Of a stretch of DNA of 64,000 nt, positions 11,427-20,268 are shown one piece after another. The stretch spans positions 117,388,904-117,452,903 of the forward strand of contig NC_089588.1 in the NCBI RefSeq assembly GCF_019320115.1, in the 5' to 3' direction. The stretch's first letter is position 1, and each line of letters begins with the position of its first letter. This stretch comes from Miscanthus floridulus. Taxonomy: Eukaryota > Streptophyta > Magnoliopsida > Poales > Poaceae. The notes under the pieces were generated by a model. The model made no database searches. It was not told where the DNA came from and saw nothing but the letters and a program-made list of their open reading frames with translations. The position numbers were made by a program, and so were the translations under genes.

Positions 11427-11657
11427 CGTTGAAACCGGTGGTGACCACCGAATTTACGATTTTGGAGCTGGCTTGTAGCTGATTCGGCTCGTTACCACGA
11501 GTCTGCGCTCCCACGGGTCTCAGTTTCACCAGAGCTACAACATATAAGGCATTGGGCCTTACTCAACCCAAAAGACAGTCTGATAGGTGAGGGTTCTCCC
11601 GCCTTATATGTTGTGCTTCCCCACCATCACTACACGATGTGGGACTAAACCCCAACA
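11427..11657 (-). repeat. TRIM-like element 3' LTR
   Basis: Matches 12100-12332. The plus-strand start is CGTTGAAACC where the partner has TGTTGGAACC; it ends CCCCAACA. Confidence 0.88.
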
Positions 11658-12099
11658 ATCTCCCCCTTAGTCACACATTTGGTTTCTTAGAACTTTCAGG
11701 TTTATCTTTTCTCATCACTGCAGAAGACTTGACTAGACTTGACAGGGGTACCCATTCTCACTTGCGGGGTACCCATTCTCACTTGCTGCTGCCGCTTTTG
11801 CTTCCTTTCATATGCTTTCTTTGCTCTCTTTGGAGACAACAGACCATGCTCCATCAACCAGTTTATATGTAGTTTTTTTCAATGTGAGGCCATTAACATA
11901 ATGTAAGTGCTCATTGTCTATCTATTAGTATCTGCACTACAACACTTCAAAAATGTATTTATTTCCCATCTTGCTGAAACCTGAAATTCAATCTCAACAA
12001 TCTCCCCCTTAGTCACACATCGGGGTGCCCCCGCCATATGTGACGCTCGAGATTTTTTTATCGGGTTTAGCTTTTCTGACCATGGGTTCTGATACCAAT

Positions 12100-12332
12100 T
12101 GTTGGAACCGATGGTGACCACTGAGTTCATGGTCTTGAGCTGGCTTGCAGCCGGCCCGGCTCGTTACCACGAGCCTGCGCTCCCATAGGTCCCAGGTCCA
12201 CCAGAGCTGACAACATATAAGGCCTTTAGGCCTTACTCAACCCAAAAGACTAGCCTAATAGGTGAGGGTTCTCCCGTCTTATATGTTGTGCTCCCCCACC
12301 ATCGCTACACGATGTGGGACTAAACCCCAACC
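12100..12332 (-). repeat. TRIM-like element 5' LTR
   Basis: The partner of 11427-11657. The primer-binding site lies directly inside it at about 12083-12098 on the minus strand. Confidence 0.88.
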
Positions 12333-12659
12333 GAGAACGTCATCACTGCTGCACTGCATAATCGATGGCAGCAGGCCTGCGCAAAAGCACGCGGATCACG
12401 AGCTTGCTTGTTGACGTACACAAAGGATATCTATACTACCGCCTCCAAATGCAAGGAGTATATTGCAATAGCATTGTTGCTCCATGCTGCATGCAACAAT
12501 AATGTAAGATCATTATCAAAGGCATGCACACGACAGCAGCAGCAGCCTTAGGGCATGTACGGTGTGTCTGTATCAGCCGTCTGTATGATGTGTTTTATGC
12601 AAAAAAAAAAAAAAAAAAAACATCCCGCCATACTGCAGGAGATAGAGGAGGGTAGGGAG
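12333..12659. other. spacer with MITE-end-like fragment
   Basis: 12553-12600 resembles one end of the putative MITE at 37517-38017 (shared GATGTGTTTTATGCA), and is followed by a run of about 21 A. No gene seen. Confidence 0.35.
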
Positions 12660-12977
12660 GCTCATCCCGTATTGGGTAGTCGCTTGGGTTTTCCAACAAG
12701 ATCAGCACATAACAATCTAGATCAGAGTCAGTGTCAATTCACCCACTTCACGAACCAGCACTCCATCGGACCTCACACTGTGCGTCTGCTGCCGTCGTGA
12801 AACTAGTGATGTGTCAGCAAATAAAGCCCAAAGCAAGATCATCATCTGGAGCAAGGACATGGTTATTGGATATATGGGCCACGGGACATGATCGGTCCAC
12901 TGTACATATCATTTTAATTTTCCGGCGGGCTGCCCATCATGGTATGCATGAGGGTTGTAGCTACAGGGTACTCCGTG

Positions 12978-13052
<75 letters not shown>

Positions 13053-13398
13053 ACATGATGGGATCAACAATAACGTAAAGTAGCCGTTACTGAGACGAGA
13101 TAATATTAATTAATGAACAATAAAAAACATATATACCATACTGCAGCAAGAGGTTGCAGCAGTGGCGCAGGCGCACGTACATTTCTAGATAATAATGGAA
13201 ACAAATTTCCGGTTCGTCCTTAGAAAAGTGGAATCAGACCAAGTTAGTACGAAATGACACTAGATGGCCGCCTGAGTTTACAACCGGCATTACTCAAAAC
13301 TCAATCCGGGCACACATGGAGGGGGTCGGAGGCTGTACGACAATAGAAAAGAGCAAGAGGTGTGTGGACGTTGCCAGCGAGCAGTACTATTGATAGCT
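12660..13398 (+). repeat. duplicated segment, copy 2
   Basis: Collinear with 6100-6787. It retains 181 bp (13081-13261) that are absent from copy 1 and lacks about 97 bp present there. It includes a TA microsatellite at about 12986-13046. At its end (near 13391-13400) it shows the uninterrupted target of the CACTA element inserted at 6788. Confidence 0.85.
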
Positions 13399-13662
13399 AG
13401 CCTCCCAATCCCATGTGCCACGACCAGATAGCACGCACTGCACTGTACTACCACGACAGCAGCTTTGCCGGCCAACCTGTAAACTAACAACGGACGAGAC
13501 GGAGACGACGACGACGACTTGGCTCACTGGGTCCAACTAGCTTGGCTGCTTAGATTGACGTCCGAGGCGACGACGACCGACCACAACTCGGCTTCCGGGC
13601 CGGGTCTCCTCTCTCCCCAACTTGGTGCTTGCTAGTACAGTGGATCGTATCATCATGGCCGG
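13399..13662. other. spacer before the large CACTA
   Basis: No gene recognised. The last three bases, CGG, are the target duplication of the CACTA element. Confidence 0.5.
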
Positions 13663-13699
13663 CACTAGTAGAGAACAGACCTTTGATCCAAGGGCCAAA

Positions 13700-13990
13700 T
13701 CAGGCTCTAGTCCCGGCATTTTTTGCGCCCGGGACTAGAGAGACCTTTAGTCCCGGTTGGTGGATCCAACCGGGACTAAAGGTCCCTGCCCAACGGCTCC
13801 TGCGCCAGGTCGTTGTGGCAGGGGACCTTTAGTCCCGGTTGGATACACCAACCGGGACTAAAGGTCGACCTTTACTCCCGGTTGGTGGATCCAACCGGGA
13901 GTAAATCTCTTGTCCCGGCTGGTGGCGTGGCCCGTGGCTGAAAACATACCTTTAGTCCCGGTCGGGTCCACCAACCGGGACTAAAGGTCC
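13700..13990. repeat. 5' subterminal repeats of CACTA
   Basis: Inverted pairs of CCTTTAGTCCCGG and CCGGGACTAAAGG, five pairs or so, some degenerate (TTTACTCCCGG). Presumed binding sites for an element-encoded protein, by analogy with En/Spm. Confidence 0.85.
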
Positions 13991-13993
13991 ACC

Positions 13994-14003
13994 CTATATA
14001 TAC
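13994..14003 (+). promoter_or_regulatory. TATA box, CACTA promoter 1
   Basis: CTATATATAC directly follows the subterminal repeat cluster and is followed by a pyrimidine-rich stretch (CTTCTTCCTCC) of the Y-patch type seen in plant core promoters. The likely start site is about 30 bases downstream. It would drive the GRF gene and/or the transposase. Confidence 0.6.
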
Positions 14004-14420
14004 CGGCCGGCTTCTTCCTCCCCGAGCCCGCCCGAGAGCTCAGTGTTCTCGCTCTTCCATCCATTCTTCTTCGATTCTCCGTCGATTTCTTCGATTCCTC
14101 CGTCGATTCTTCGGTTCTAAAGGTTACCAACTTCAAACTCTCATGTTTCATCATTGTCTTATCTCATTTTGTTCACTATATATAATTATATATATATGGT
14201 TCTTTATTGTGGTTTTTTTCATTTGTAAGCAATTTGAGCTCAAAATCACTTAAAGTTTGCATATTTACATTAAGGAAGGTTAAAGTAGCTATTAAAAACT
14301 AGTATTCACCGTTCATTTGTAGCATGCATAGCACACTTCATTGTTTAGAGATATAGAGAATTTTAGAGTTTTTTTAATTTTATTTGATTATAAAATGAGA
14401 AATTTATAGTGTATTAAAAA

Positions 14421-14970
14421 ATGAGTATAGAGAGTAGATGGCAACTGCTTTCCGGGTCCTCGGCCTCTCATGGGTTCCCAAAGCGACTTAGGCCGGGCCT
14501 CCCACTCATTGCATGCGGCAAGTGTTGTGATGAGACGAAGATTGTGATGGAGTACCGAGTGAAGAAGGAGGGTCCGAACAAGGGTCGCATTTTCTACAAG
14601 TGTCCGGATCGCAATGTGAGTTATTTTATCGTATTTAATGACTATGGTTAGTTTATACCTATTTTCATGATGGTTGTGATTAAAGTTCTAATTTATGTTT
14701 TAATTTCAGTGGGATGGCACTGGATGTTCAGGCTTCTACTGGGAGGAAGAATATGTTGAACTCGTGCAAAAATATCTTGCACAACAGGCAGATATGGTGG
14801 CTAATGATGCAGTGATCCAGCCAAAGAAGCCCAAAGATGTTGAACAAACGGGAGATCTGTTTGTTTTAGTTGAGATTGGTCGCGAAATCCTTGTTCTGCT
14901 GAAGTGCATTTTAGCTTTAGTGTTTATAGTGGTAGTTGGGATTGTCTACATTGTAGCGAGGCTTTCTTAA
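14421..14970 (+). CDS. GRF-type zinc finger protein with C-terminal membrane helix
   Basis: Two exons, 14421-14615 and 14710-14970, joined in phase 0 across a GTGAGT...TTTCAG intron, give about 151 residues with no frame break. Residues about 31-75 fit a GRF zinc finger: C-x2-CC near LIACGKCC, then RIFYKCPDRN, then a C and aromatic cluster just after the splice (GCSGFYWEEEYVELV). The last 35 residues form a hydrophobic helix ending IVYIVARLS, so the protein may be tail-anchored. GRF fingers bind single-stranded nucleic acid in animal proteins; a role for this plant element-borne form is not known. It lies between promoter 1 and the transposase on the same strand. Its intact frame contrasts with its broken neighbours. 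The start is the first ATG in frame; ATGs farther upstream were not examined for a leader exon. Confidence 0.75.
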
Positions 14971-15058
14971 ATTTATAGCTTTTGTGGTGGTATGCATGTT
15001 GTATAGTTAACTAATTATGTTCTAGGTTTTAATACGGTATTTATGTCATGTAATGCAG

Positions 15059-18000
15059 ATGAGTCGGCATTGGATGTACAATGCTGATCGTCGCTCACAA
15101 GAGTTCATGGACGGCGTGCATTCTTTGTTACGTGCGGCCGAGGCAAACAAACGCGATGGTTTCATGTGCTGCCCATGTGCCGTATGTAAGAATACGATGG
15201 AATATGCTAACTCAAAGACTCTTCATTCACACTTGTTCAAGTCGGGTTTCATGGCAAACTATATTTGTTGGACGAAGCACGGAGAAACCGGAGTTTTAAT
15301 GGAAGAAGGTGAAGAAGAACAATGGGGCGATGATGACATTTTTGCTGAATATGGTGCCTTCAATGATACTGCAATGGGGGAAGCTGAAGAAGAGGTGGGG
15401 GCAAAGGAGAAACCCGCTGAAGAAGAGGCAGGGGGCAGAGGAGGAGCCCGCTGACGATCTTGGTCAGGCCATTCGTGACGCACAAAGAGAATGCGAAAGT
15501 GAAAAGGAGAAGATCAAGTTCGACCGCATGCTAGAGGATCACAAGAAATTGCTATACCCAACTTGTGATGCGGGGCAGAAAAAGTTAGGTACCACATTGG
15601 AATTGCTGCAATGGAAGGCAAAGAATGGTGTATCTGACAAGGGATTCGCGGAGTTGCTAAAAATCCAAAAGAAGATGCTTCCGAAGGATAACGAATTGCC
15701 CAGCACTACGTACGAAGCAAAACAGGTAGTCTGCCCTTTAGGATTAGAAATCCAGAAGATACATGCATGCCCTAATGACTGCATCCTCTACCGTGGCACA
15801 GGAGTACGAGAAGTTGGATGCATGCCCTGTATGTCACGCGTCGCGGTATAAGATCAGGCGAGATGACCCTGGTGATGTTGAGGGCGAACGTCCCAAGAAG
15901 AAAATCCCTGCCAAGGTTATGTGGTATGCTCCTATAATACCACGCTTGAAACGTCTTTTTAGAAACAGAGACCATGCAAAGTTGTTGCGATGGCACAAAG
16001 AAGACCGTAAGGTAGACAATATGTTGAGACACCCTGCTGATGGGTCCCAGTGGAGAGCAATCGATAGAGAATTCCCCGAGTTTGCAAGTGACGCAAGAAA
16101 CTTAAGGTTTGCTTTAAGTATGGATGGTATGAATCCTTTCGGGGAGCAGAGCAGTAGTCACAGCACTTGGCCTGTTACTCTATGTATCTACAACCTTCCT
16201 CCCTGGTTATGCATGAAGCGTAAGTTTATTATGATGCCGGTGCTCATCCAAGGCCCAAAGCAACCTGGCAACGACATCGATGTGTACCTGAGGCCACTAG
16301 TTGAAGAACTTCTACTTTTGTGGAACAAGCCAGGTGTACGCGTGTGGGATGAGCACAAGCAGGAGCACTTTGACCTGCGAGCATTGTTGTTCGTAACAAT
16401 CAATGATTGGCCAGCTCTAAGTAATCTTTCAGGACAATCAAACAAGGGATATAATGCATGCACGCACTGTTTCGGTGACATGAAAGGTATATTCTTGAAA
16501 AAGTGTCGCAAGGTCGTGTACCTTGGGCATCGACGATTTCTTCCTGCAAATCACCCCGTAAGAAAGAAAGGCAAGCATTTTAAAGGTAAGGCAGACCACC
16601 AGACCAAGCCTCGCAACCGAACTGGTGAGGACGTCCTCGATATGGTCAATGATGTGAAAGTAATATTTGGAAAGGGACCTGGCAGCCAACCTGTTTCGAA
16701 GGACGCCAACTGGTCACGCACCCATGTGGAAGAAGAAGTCCATATTTTGGGAGCTACCCTATTGGCAAGTCCTAGAGGTCCGCAGCGCGATCGACGTGAT
16801 GCACCTGACGAAGAATCTTTGTGTGAACCTGCTAGGCTTCATGGGCGTGTATGGGAAGCCTAAGGACACAATTGAAGCACGACAGGACCTGCGGTGTTTG
16901 AAAGAACGAGACAACCTGCATCCAGAGAAGACAGATGATGGACGCCAGTACTTAAGTCCTGCCAGCTACACTCTTAGCAAAGAAGAGAAGGACAGCTTGT
17001 TTGAATGCCTAGATAGCATTAAGGTACCGTCTGGATTCTCCTCGAATATAAAGGGTATAATAAATGTGCCAGAGAAGAAATTTGGACACTTAAAGTCCCA
17101 TGACTGCCACGTGCTCATGACTCAATTGCTTTTCAGTTGCATTAAGAGGAATTCTACCGCCAAATGTACGTCTAGCCACCGTGAAGCTATGTGCATTCCT
17201 CAATGCAATTTCTCAGAAGGCAATCGATCCAACGGATCTAGCGAAACTACAGAATGATGTGGTTCAATGTCTTGTCAGCTTTGAGTTGGTGTTCCCTCCT
17301 TCCTTCTTTGATATCATGACACACCTCCTAGTTCATCTGGTCAAGGAGATTACTATTCTCGGTCCTGTGTTCCTACACAACATGTTCCCCTTTGAGAGGT
17401 TTATGGGAGTCCTGAAAAAATATGTTCATAACCGTGCTCGGCCAGAAGGAAGCATCATCAAGGGCTACGGAACAGAGGAGGTCATTGAGTTCTGTGTTGA
17501 CTTCATTCCCGATATTAACCCGATTGGTGTTCCTGAATCGCGACACGAGGGGAGACTAAGTGGAAAGGGGACACTAGGGAAGAAAACATATATTGGTAAG
17601 GGTGATGATTATTTCAATAAAGCACACTACACAGTTCTACAGAACTCTGCCTTGGTAGATCCGTATATCGAGACACACAAGAACCTCCTCCGATCTGAGT
17701 TCTCAGGGAAGTCTGAAGCATGGATTACGCGTCAGCACATGGAAACTTTCAGCGACTGGTTGCGAAAAGAATGTCAGGGTGATGAGAGTATTGATGAGGA
17801 GTTGTATTTGTTGGCTAGACAGCCATCGTGGCATATCCTCACATACAAAGGGTACGAGATAAATGGGAATACATTTTACACAGTAGCACAAGATAAAAGG
17901 AGCACCAACCAGAACAGTGGTGTCCGCATAGATGCCACCGACCCTAGTGGGAACAAGCAAACATATTATGGCCGCATAGAGGAGATATGGGAACTGGACT

Positions 18001-18373
18001 ATGCATCTCATTTTAAGGTACCTTTGTTCAAGTGCCAGTGGGTAAAGACGACTGGAGGCGGCGTAGTAGTCGACAACCAGTATGGAATGACAACAGTGGA
18101 CCTCAACAATATTGGGATACAAAGGCGAACCGTTTGTCCTTGCGAATGATGTGACTCAGGTGTTCTATGTCAAGGATATGTCTACAAAACCGAAGAGAGG
18201 GAAAAACGACAACCTACCCAATCAATGATGAGCCAAAGCGCCACATAGTTCTTTCAGGAAAAAGAAACATCGTCGGAATCGAAGACAAGTCAGACATGTC
18301 AGAAGATTATGAAAAGGATGACCGAATTTCACCCTTCACAGTGAACAAAGACCCTAGCATCCAGCTAAACTGA
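15059..18373 (+). pseudogene. CACTA TNPD transposase (frame-broken)
   Basis: Domains in order: a transposase-associated N-terminal domain (15059-15300, with CCPCAVCKN cysteines); an acidic linker; the transposase-21 core (about 15840-16860, including RFALSMDGMNPFG and the LRALLFVTINDWPAL block); DMHLTKN-type sequence at about 16795 (VMHLTKNLCVNLLGFMG); a DUF4218-like region (17100-17480); and a DUF4216-like region (about 17860-18060, YYGRIEEIWEL). In known En/Spm systems TNPD is the endonuclease for the ends. As given, six frame changes interrupt it, near 15430, 15800, 16710, 17130, 18116 and 18215, all equivalent to one added base. At least four lie in short homopolymers (G5, T4, G3, A5). 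Almost no substitutions to stop are seen inside the correct frames. It is either a young pseudogene or a gene damaged by sequence error. The ATG follows a good acceptor-like AATGCAG. Confidence 0.88.
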
Positions 18374-18974
18374 TGAGGACACTCCATGGTTACGGCGCGA
18401 TCATAACCAAGGGACATACGTCAAGAAGAAGTTCACTACTGTGCCCGCTTGATATATATATATATATATATGATGTTCAATAGTGTGTATTTGAGATATT
18501 ATGTAATAATTGTGAATTTATGTTTGAATGTGGGGTTATGTCACGTTGAAACGATGTGAAAACAAATTTATGTTTGATGTTGGGATTATGTCGCGTTGAA
18601 ATGATGTGAAAACAAATTTATGTTTGATGGTGGGATAATGTCACGTTCAAATGATGTGAAAACAAATTTCCAGTCGAAACACAAGAGTTTTTCTGAATTT
18701 AATTAAACATTATATTTTTGCATTATCGAAATAGTAATTTAAACACAATATTATGTTTTAAAACTTGTTAAAAAAATTAAAACTTTAGGTCACAGAATTT
18801 TGCTGTGTACAATAAAGCAAAATAGAATCTATATTTTTTTAAAACATTTTTATGCCTTGTATTTAATTTTCTGTGCATTTAACAAACATTTTATCAATTG
18901 TATTTAATAAAGCAAAATAAAATCCTAATGAATTGGCGGGCAGTGAAACTGCATGTTTGTTGCCCGCCAAAACA
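18374..18974. other. AT-rich 3' region with 50-bp direct repeats
   Basis: Three tandem copies of a 50-bp unit containing TTATGTTTGATGTTGGGATT lie at about 18514-18666. A short TA run lies at about 18452-18471. The rest is AT-rich non-coding sequence, probably the transposase 3' UTR and intergenic DNA within the element. Confidence 0.6.
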
Positions 18975-19144
18975 CCTTTAGTCCCGGGCCCTGTTAACGC
19001 CCGGGACTAAAGGACCTTTAGTCCCGGCTGGTGGTTGAGCCCGGGACTAAAGGTTCTCCACCTTTAGTCCCAGGGCCCTGTGAACGCCCGGGACTAAAGG
19101 ACCTTTAGTCCCGGCTGGTGGTTGAGCCCGGGACTAAAGGTTCT
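18975..19144. repeat. internal copy of CACTA subterminal repeats
   Basis: An 85-bp unit occurs twice in tandem (18975 and 19060). Each unit contains two inverted pairs of CCTTTAGTCCCGG and CCGGGACTAAAGG, the same motif as at the two element ends, yet it sits about 5.3 kb inside the element. Confidence 0.85.
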
Positions 19145-19148
19145 CCAC

Positions 19149-19157
19149 CTATATAAG
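19149..19157 (+). promoter_or_regulatory. TATA box, CACTA promoter 2
   Basis: CTATATAAG follows the internal repeat cluster and precedes a pyrimidine-rich stretch, the same layout as 13994-14003. It would start transcription of the second gene (20377-24463) through a GC-rich leader. Confidence 0.6.
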
Positions 19158-19189
19158 CGCCCGCCCGGCCCCTCTTCTTTCCTCCTCCC

Positions 19190-19700
19190 CACTGCCCTAA
19201 GTCTACCGCCGTCCGACGCCGACGCCGCACCTCGCCCGCACGCCACCTCGCCGACGCGGCCCACCTCGACGACACCGGCGCCCCTCCTCGACCTCGCGCG
19301 GCCCCCGACACCCTCCGGCTCGGCCCACCGGCGCCCCGACGCCGGCCCCCGACCCCCACCGCTCGGCCATCGGCGCCCCGGCGCCCCTCCTCAACCTCGC
19401 GCCCACGGCGCCCCTCCTCCACCTCGCGCTGGTCCCCCGACCCCCACCGGCTCGGCCCACCGGCGCCCCGACGCCGGCCCCTGACCCCCACCGCTCGGCC
19501 ATCGGCGCCCCGGCGCCCCTCCTCGACCTCGCGCCCACCGGTGCCCCTCCTCCACCTCGCGCCGGCCCCCGACCCCCACCGGTTCGGCCCACCGGCGCCC
19601 CGACCCTACGCCACACCGACACGCCGCCCTGGATCGATGGCCCTGCGCCGACCCTACGCCGCCGACCCTACGCCGCCCCCACTACCACTACGCCGCCGAC
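19190..19700. repeat. GC-rich leader with 131-bp tandem repeat
   Basis: A unit of about 131 bp rich in CCCCGACGCCGGCCCC occurs in tandem at about 19318-19448 and 19449-19580, with partial copies on both sides. It is open in several frames on both strands (proline/arginine-rich or glycine/arginine-rich), which follows from composition. No protein is called. Confidence 0.65.
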
Positions 19701-19833
19701 CCTACTCCGACCCTCGACGCCGGCCATCACCGCCCCGACACCCACCGAAGCTCACCGCCGAGCACACGGTATATGACTTGCATTGTGTGTATGGTATATG
19801 ACTTGTGTGTATGCAGTGTATGTTGTAACTGCA

Positions 19834-19965
19834 GAGCAACGCCGCCCCGTTGTTGTATATGCGGAGCAATGCCGCCCCGTTGTTGTATATGCGGAGCAAC
19901 GCCGCCCTGTTGTTGTATATGCGGAGCAACGCCGCCCTGTTGTGTTGTATATGCGTAGCAACGTA
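19834..19965. repeat. 30-bp tandem repeat, about 4 copies
   Basis: A unit containing GCGGAGCAACGCCGCCC followed by TGTTGTATAT, repeated about four times with small changes. Confidence 0.8.
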
Positions 19966-19970
19966 CGCCG

Positions 19971-20268
19971 CGATTCGTCCTAGCGAGAACGACGATTCGC
20001 CCTAGCGAGAACGACGATTCGCCCTAGCGAGAACGACGATTCGCCCTAGCGAGAAGGGCGAATTCGCCCTAGCGAGAACGACGAATTCGCCCTAGCGAGA
20101 ACGACGATTCGCCCTTCTCGCTAGGGCGAATCGTCGTTCTCGCTAGGGCGAATTCGTCGTTCTCGCTAGGGCGATTTTTCCTTCTCGCTAGGGCGAATTA
20201 TCGTTCTAGCTACGGCGAATCGTCGTTCTCGCTAGGGCGAATTGTCGTTCTCGCTAGGGCGAATTGTA
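19971..20268. repeat. head-to-head array of 22-bp units
   Basis: Six units of about 22-23 bp centred on CGCCCTAGCGAGAACGA run forward (19971 to about 20110). Seven units of their reverse complement (TTCTCGCTAGGGCGAA) follow, to about 20268. The turn point is near 20112. RNA from either strand could fold into a hairpin with arms of roughly 140 bases. The array lies in the presumed leader of the second CACTA gene, about 110 bases before its first ATG. Confidence 0.85.

Larger units (their letters stand above)
11427..12332 (-). mobile_element. TRIM-like miniature LTR retrotransposon
   Basis: A 906-bp element with two LTRs of about 232 bp (11427-11657 and 12100-12332) and an exact 5-bp duplication, GAGAA, at 11422-11426 and 12333-12337. 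On the minus strand the sequence just after the 5' LTR reads TTGGTATCAGAACCCA, matching the initiator-methionine tRNA primer-binding site used by many plant LTR elements. A purine tract, AAGGGGGAGAT, sits just before the 3' LTR. The 440-bp interior has no gag or pol. Size, LTR length and lack of genes fit the TRIM class, moved by proteins of other elements. A second copy of the purine tract lies inside at about 12000-12012. Confidence 0.88.

Noticed and set aside
19122..19622. Proline-rich or glycine/arginine-rich ORFs in the CACTA leader
   Set aside because: They are translations of a 131-bp GC-rich tandem repeat, open on both strands, with no domain.
20054..20065. AAGGGCGAATTC, identical to a common cloning-vector junction
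   Set aside because: It arises where two 22-bp array units meet and is surrounded by the same native repeats on both sides. No other vector sequence is present.
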